Under the pieces are notes generated by a model that was not told the origin of the DNA, did not search any database, and worked only from the letters and a program-made list of their open reading frames with translations. Positions 60,906 through 64,000 of a stretch of DNA of 64,000 nt are shown here, piece by piece (the stretch's first letter is position 1; the number at the start of each line of letters is the position of its first letter). The DNA comes from Cohnella rhizoplanae (lineage in GTDB: Bacteria > Bacillota > Bacilli > Paenibacillales > Paenibacillaceae). Location of the stretch: assembly GCF_948329515.1 (NCBI RefSeq), contig NZ_CAOJCN010000002.1, forward strand, positions 59,730 to 123,729, written 5' to 3'. Both the position numbers and the translations under genes were made by a program.

Positions 60906-61683
60906 GGAGAATGCGAGGGACGGCGAGCCGCTGGTGCTGTGCCTGGACACGTCCACGGCCGTCCTGGCCGCGTCGGTCTGCAGGGGGGGCGAGGCGCTCG
61001 CCGCCCGGCAGTCGCATGCCGAGCGGAACCATGCCGTCAGGGTCGTGTCGGATCTCAAGGCGCTGCTCCTAGAAGCCGGCGCACAAGAGATCGACGCGAT
61101 CGCGGTGGGGCGAGGCCCAGGCTCGTATACCGGCGTGCGCATCGGCGTATCGGCGGCCAAGACGCTCGCATGGGCCTGGGACAAGCCGCTCGTCGGCCTC
61201 TCTAGCCTAGAGGTGCTGGCGATGGGAGCCGGTCCTTATTTGCGCGGGGAAAAGCCTGCCTCCGACGACATCGCGGGCGCAGCCGGAAGGCCGGTCTGGG
61301 TCGTGCCGATCATGGACGCAAGGCGCGGGCAAGTGTACGGCGCGCGCTTCGAGACGACTGACGGCGCCGATTGGCGGCGGCTGGACGATGACGGCATCCG
61401 GCTCGTTGGAGAGTGGGGCCGTTCGCTTGCGGAGCGGGCTGGCGAGGCGGGCGCGCTGCTGCTGTTCGCCGGCGATATCGGCCCGCATGCGGAGGCGATC
61501 GGGGCGCTGCCAGGCGCAGCCGCGTTGCAGTTGACCATGGATGCGGGCGAGATGGGACGCCTCGCGGCCGCGCGTCTGGCAAGGGGGCAGGTCGAAGACG
61601 TTCATGCCTTCGCCCCCAACTACACGCAGCTGACCGAGGCGGAAGTAAAGCTCGGCGGCGCCGGGACGGAGGGACAGGCGTGA
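60889..61683 (+). CDS. tsaB: tRNA t6A biosynthesis protein TsaB
   Basis: 264 residues. VLCLDTSTAVLAASV and GRGPGSYTGVRIGVSAAKTLAWA are the ASKHA-fold signatures of TsaB, the inactive partner that scaffolds TsaD. ATG 60889 is eight bases after AAGGGGAGGG. The end overlaps rimI as GTGA. Confidence 0.93.
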   Translation: MTLTGKENARDGEPLVLCLDTSTAVLAASVCRGGEALAARQSHAERNHAVRVVSDLKALLLEAGAQEIDAIAVGRGPGSYTGVRIGVSAAKTLAWAWDKPLVGLSSLEVLAMGAGPYLRGEKPASDDIAGAAGRPVWVVPIMDARRGQVYGARFETTDGADWRRLDDDGIRLVGEWGRSLAERAGEAGALLLFAGDIGPHAEAIGALPGAAALQLTMDAGEMGRLAAARLARGQVEDVHAFAPNYTQLTEAEVKLGGAGTEGQA

Positions 61684-62168
61684 GCGATCCGATCGAGTTT
61701 CGTTCCATGACGCTGGCGGACATCGATTCGATCGTCGAGATCGAACGCGAAGCCTTTACCGCGCCATGGACGCCGGAGGCTTTTCACAACGAGTTGACGC
61801 AAAACCTGTTTGCCAAATATATGGTAATGGCACGCGGCGGCGACGTGCTCGGCTACGGGGGCATGTGGCTGATCGTAGACGAAGCGCATGTCACCAACAT
61901 CGCGGTCCGCGAGGCATACCGGGGCAAGGGGCTTGGAGAACGGCTGCTGCGCGAGCTGATGCGGACGGCGAGCTGGCTCGGCGCGGCGCGTATGACGCTC
62001 GAGGTCAGAGTGACCAACGAGCGCGCTCAACGGCTGTACCGCAAGCTTGGTTTCGGCCCTGCGGGACTCAGGCCGGGCTACTACTCGGACAACAACGAGG
62101 ATGCCCTGATCATGTGGGCGGACCTGGATCCGTCGCTCGGCCGGGAGAGCGGGGGGATGTCGTCATGA
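61680..62168 (+). CDS. rimI: Ribosomal-protein-alanine N-acetyltransferase
   Basis: 162 residues of GNAT fold. The acetyl-CoA loop is REAYRGKGLGERLLRELM (Q/R-x-x-G-x-G/A) near 80, and the C-terminal strand motif ARMTLEVRVTNERAQRLYRKLGFG is typical of RimI. It starts at a GTG overlapping tsaB and overlaps tsaD by four bases, the usual tsaB-rimI-tsaD order in Firmicutes. Confidence 0.92.
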   Translation: MSDPIEFRSMTLADIDSIVEIEREAFTAPWTPEAFHNELTQNLFAKYMVMARGGDVLGYGGMWLIVDEAHVTNIAVREAYRGKGLGERLLRELMRTASWLGAARMTLEVRVTNERAQRLYRKLGFGPAGLRPGYYSDNNEDALIMWADLDPSLGRESGGMSS

Positions 62169-63226
62169 CGATCGCGGATCAAAAAGACGGCGGTCTGCTG
62201 CTCGCGATCGAGACGAGCTGCGACGAGACGTCGGCGGCCGTCGTGCGCGGCGGACGCGAGGTGCTCTCGAACATTGTCTCGAGCCAGATCGAGACGCACC
62301 GTCGCTTCGGCGGCGTCGTGCCGGAGATCGCGTCGCGCAAGCACGTCGAGAGCATCACGATGATCGTGCAGGAGGCGCTGTCGGAAGCAGGCGTATCGCG
62401 GCGGGACATCGACGCGATCGCCGTTACGCAGGGGCCCGGTCTCATCGGGGCGCTGCTCGTCGGCGTCGTGGCCGCCAAAGCGCTGGCGCTGGCGCTGGAC
62501 GTGCCGCTGATCGGCACGCATCACATCGCGGGCCATATCTATGCCAACCGTCTCGTCGGCGAGATCGTGTACCCTGCGCTTGCGCTTGTCGTATCCGGAG
62601 GGCACACGGAACTGGTGCTGCTGCCGGAGGAGGGCGTCTTCCGGATCGTCGGCCGCACGCGGGACGACGCCGTCGGCGAGGCGTACGACAAGGTGGCGCG
62701 CGCGCTTGCCTTTCCTTATCCGGGGGGGCCGCACGTGGACAAGCTCGCGCGGGAGTCCGGGGAAGAGGTCGTCCTGCCGCGCGCGTGGCTGGAAGAGGGC
62801 TCCTACGACTTCAGCTTCAGCGGGCTGAAGTCCGCCGTGCTCGCGGAGATTAACAGGACCAAGATGAAGGGGCTCGATCCTTCCTTCGGGGGACTCGCGC
62901 GAGGCTTCCAGAACTCGGTGGTCGACGTCGTGACCACGAAGGCTATGCGGGCTGCCGCCGAGTTCGGCGCCCGTCAGCTGCTGCTGTGCGGCGGCGTCGC
63001 TGCCAATCAGGGGATTCGCGAACGGCTGGCCGCTCTTTGCAGAGAGGCCGGGCTGCCGATGCTCGTACCGCCGATGTCTCTGTGCAGCGACAATGCGGCC
63101 ATGATCGGCGCGGCTGCGGATCTGAAGTGGCGCCGCGGGCAGTTCTCGACGTTGGATCTGGCCGCGGCCGCGCAGGTCTCGCTGGAAGAATGGTCGGTAA
63201 CCGACAATGTTCGTAATGTTTTATAA
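62165..63226 (+). CDS. tsaD: tRNA N6-threonylcarbamoyltransferase TsaD
   Basis: 353 residues. LLAIETSCDETSAAVV starts the fold, and HHIAGHIYANRL provides the two iron-binding His. VSGGHTELVLL and LLCGGVAANQGIRERL form the ATP site, with a further late Asp in SLCSDNAAMIG. It transfers the threonylcarbamoyl group to tRNA. ATG 62165 overlaps the rimI stop. Confidence 0.96.
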   Translation: MTIADQKDGGLLLAIETSCDETSAAVVRGGREVLSNIVSSQIETHRRFGGVVPEIASRKHVESITMIVQEALSEAGVSRRDIDAIAVTQGPGLIGALLVGVVAAKALALALDVPLIGTHHIAGHIYANRLVGEIVYPALALVVSGGHTELVLLPEEGVFRIVGRTRDDAVGEAYDKVARALAFPYPGGPHVDKLARESGEEVVLPRAWLEEGSYDFSFSGLKSAVLAEINRTKMKGLDPSFGGLARGFQNSVVDVVTTKAMRAAAEFGARQLLLCGGVAANQGIRERLAALCREAGLPMLVPPMSLCSDNAAMIGAAADLKWRRGQFSTLDLAAAAQVSLEEWSVTDNVRNVL

Positions 63227-63244
63227 CCTTATATGTTAATTTGG

Positions 63245-63273
63245 TTGACATGAATATATGCGCATGTTAAAGT
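63245..63273 (+). promoter_or_regulatory. Promoter just after tsaD
   Basis: TTGACA (63245-63250), 17 bases and TAAAGT (63268-63273). ACATG and CATGT flank the spacer as an imperfect dyad. Transcription would start near 63280, only about 12 bases before a terminator hairpin. Confidence 0.5.
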
Positions 63274-63291
63274 AATGGCATACCCCCTTTT

Positions 63292-63345
63292 GAAAAGCGC
63301 TTGATCGATTCGACACCGACCCCGTCGATCGTTCAGGCGCTTTTC
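63292..63345. terminator. Terminator after tsaD
   Basis: GAAAAGCGC pairs with GCGCTTTTC, with inner GATCGA/TCGATC pairing. Serves the tsaE-tsaD operon or the short transcript from the 63245 promoter. Confidence 0.75.
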
Positions 63346-63432
63346 TGCAGCTTGCTTCTGTTATCTAATCGACGGATGACGCGGGGTTCGGGACTTGGGC
63401 GTGTGCGTCGAACGGGCCGCTCGAAAAGCGTG

Positions 63433-63462
63433 TTGACTTCCGCTCCGCCGCTCGCATATAAT
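63433..63462 (+). promoter_or_regulatory. Promoter of the T-box transcript
   Basis: TTGACT (63433-63438), 18 bases and TATAAT (63457-63462), followed by the T-box leader within about 20 bases. Confidence 0.7.
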
Positions 63463-63481
63463 AATGACCAATCGAACAAAC

Positions 63482-63785
63482 GTTAAACGCATTGAACGGG
63501 AACAGTAGGGAATTCGCCTGAATCAGAGAGCTGCGGGTCGGTGCGACGCAGCGGACGGCAACCCCGAACTCGCCCGGGAGCGGACGGACTGAGCGCCTGC
63601 GAGGCATTAGGTCCATACGGTTAGCCTCCGTCAGAGGGCGCGGCGGTGCGGTCATTCGCGCTGCTGCTAAGGTGGACCTTCGTTCGACCGCTGCTGCGGC
63701 CGGGACGATCGTCAACGAGAGTGGTACCGCGGTAGGCTTTGGAGCCCGCCGTCTCTTAGGAGGCGGCGGGCTTTGTGTTTTTTGA
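63482..63785 (+). ncRNA. T-box riboswitch 1, probably leucine
   Basis: The leader has the stem I features AGTAGG and CAGAGAGCTGCGGGTCGG, the specifier region CCGAACTCGCC and the T-box sequence GTGGTACCGCGG (63721-63732), which pairs with uncharged tRNA. A 13-bp terminator stem (63743-63772) with a T tract follows. Reading the specifier as CTC (63569-63571) gives leucine. No open frame follows it before a second T-box leader. Confidence 0.9.
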
Positions 63786-63819
63786 AGGGTCGCAATCGAC
63801 AGGAAAACGGCATAACGAG

Positions 63820-64000
63820 ATCAACGCGATGAACAGGAGCAGTAGGATGGGCCCGGGAATAGCAGAGAGCTGCGGGATGGTGCGACGCAGCCGATGGGCA
63901 TCCGAACTCGCCTGGGAGCGGATGGGCGGAACCGCACGCGCGGCAGCGCGCGGCGGCACTACGTCCATACGGCCGGCCCCCGGTACAGGGCGCCGCCCGG
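63820..64000 (+). ncRNA. T-box riboswitch 2, cut by window edge
   Basis: A second leader repeats the stem I landmarks: GAGCAGTAGGA, AGAGAGCTGCGGGATGG and the specifier region CCGAACTCGCCTGGGAG, with CTC at 63907-63909. The T-box sequence and terminator lie beyond the window. It shares long stretches with the first leader, so the two form a tandem pair for the same amino acid. Confidence 0.82.

Overview
The window looks like a chromosomal segment of a GC-rich, spore-forming Firmicute of the Paenibacillaceae; a Cohnella- or Paenibacillus-like organism is my inference. The support is an H-type small acid-soluble spore protein, S-layer-homology anchors, a YesM/YesN-type two-component pair next to a sugar ABC transporter, T-box leaders, a c-di-AMP (ydaO-type) leader, a sigma-B-like promoter and near-universal Shine-Dalgarno sites. 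No rRNA, tRNA, insertion sequence or CRISPR array was seen.

Layout. 1-1085 (minus): 5' part of a membrane-anchored clan GH-A glycoside hydrolase. 1290-8174: a complete paeninodin-like lasso-peptide cluster: cyclase, a 40-residue precursor, HPr-kinase-like peptide kinase, RRE protein, leader protease, nucleotidyltransferase and ABC exporter. 8507-29209: a large exopolysaccharide operon of the Wzx/Wzy type: Wzz-like and BY-kinase-like proteins, a probable EAR-type leader RNA, galU, priming transferase, ugd, eight further glycosyltransferase domains in seven genes, polymerase, flippase, two acyltransferases, manC, a small gene with a rare start, VanZ and PilZ. Most of its genes are joined by 4-base ATGA/TTGA overlaps. 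29395-32176: a small Cys-rich protein, a P-loop kinase and an ABC-2 transporter. 32341-36399: a 1352-residue SLH-anchored surface protein, followed by six 51-bp tandem repeats. 37018-38448: cardiolipin synthase. 38697-48589: sensor kinase, AraC-type regulator, lipoprotein and two permeases, GH130 phosphorylase, FAD oxidoreductase and SGNH hydrolase. 48604-52153: stand-alone LigD polymerase domain and Ku, with a CAP-domain secreted protein under a c-di-AMP leader between them. 52289-59833: spore and stress genes, a MerR/SDR pair, nitrilase with a divergent MocR regulator and several small membrane proteins. 60363-63226: tsaE-tsaB-rimI-tsaD for tRNA t6A. 63482-64000: two tandem T-box leaders, the second cut by the window edge.

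Working together. GalU and Ugd supply UDP-glucose and UDP-glucuronate and ManC supplies GDP-mannose for the exopolysaccharide. The GH130/ABC region looks like a separate mannoside uptake and phosphorolysis locus. The least explained signal is a palindrome, GATAC-N5-GTATC. It sits in front of the GH-A gene, the lasso cluster, the exopolysaccharide operon (twice) and the small Cys-rich gene, and I did not see a full copy in the other intergenic regions. This suggests one unidentified regulator over lasso peptide and capsule production.
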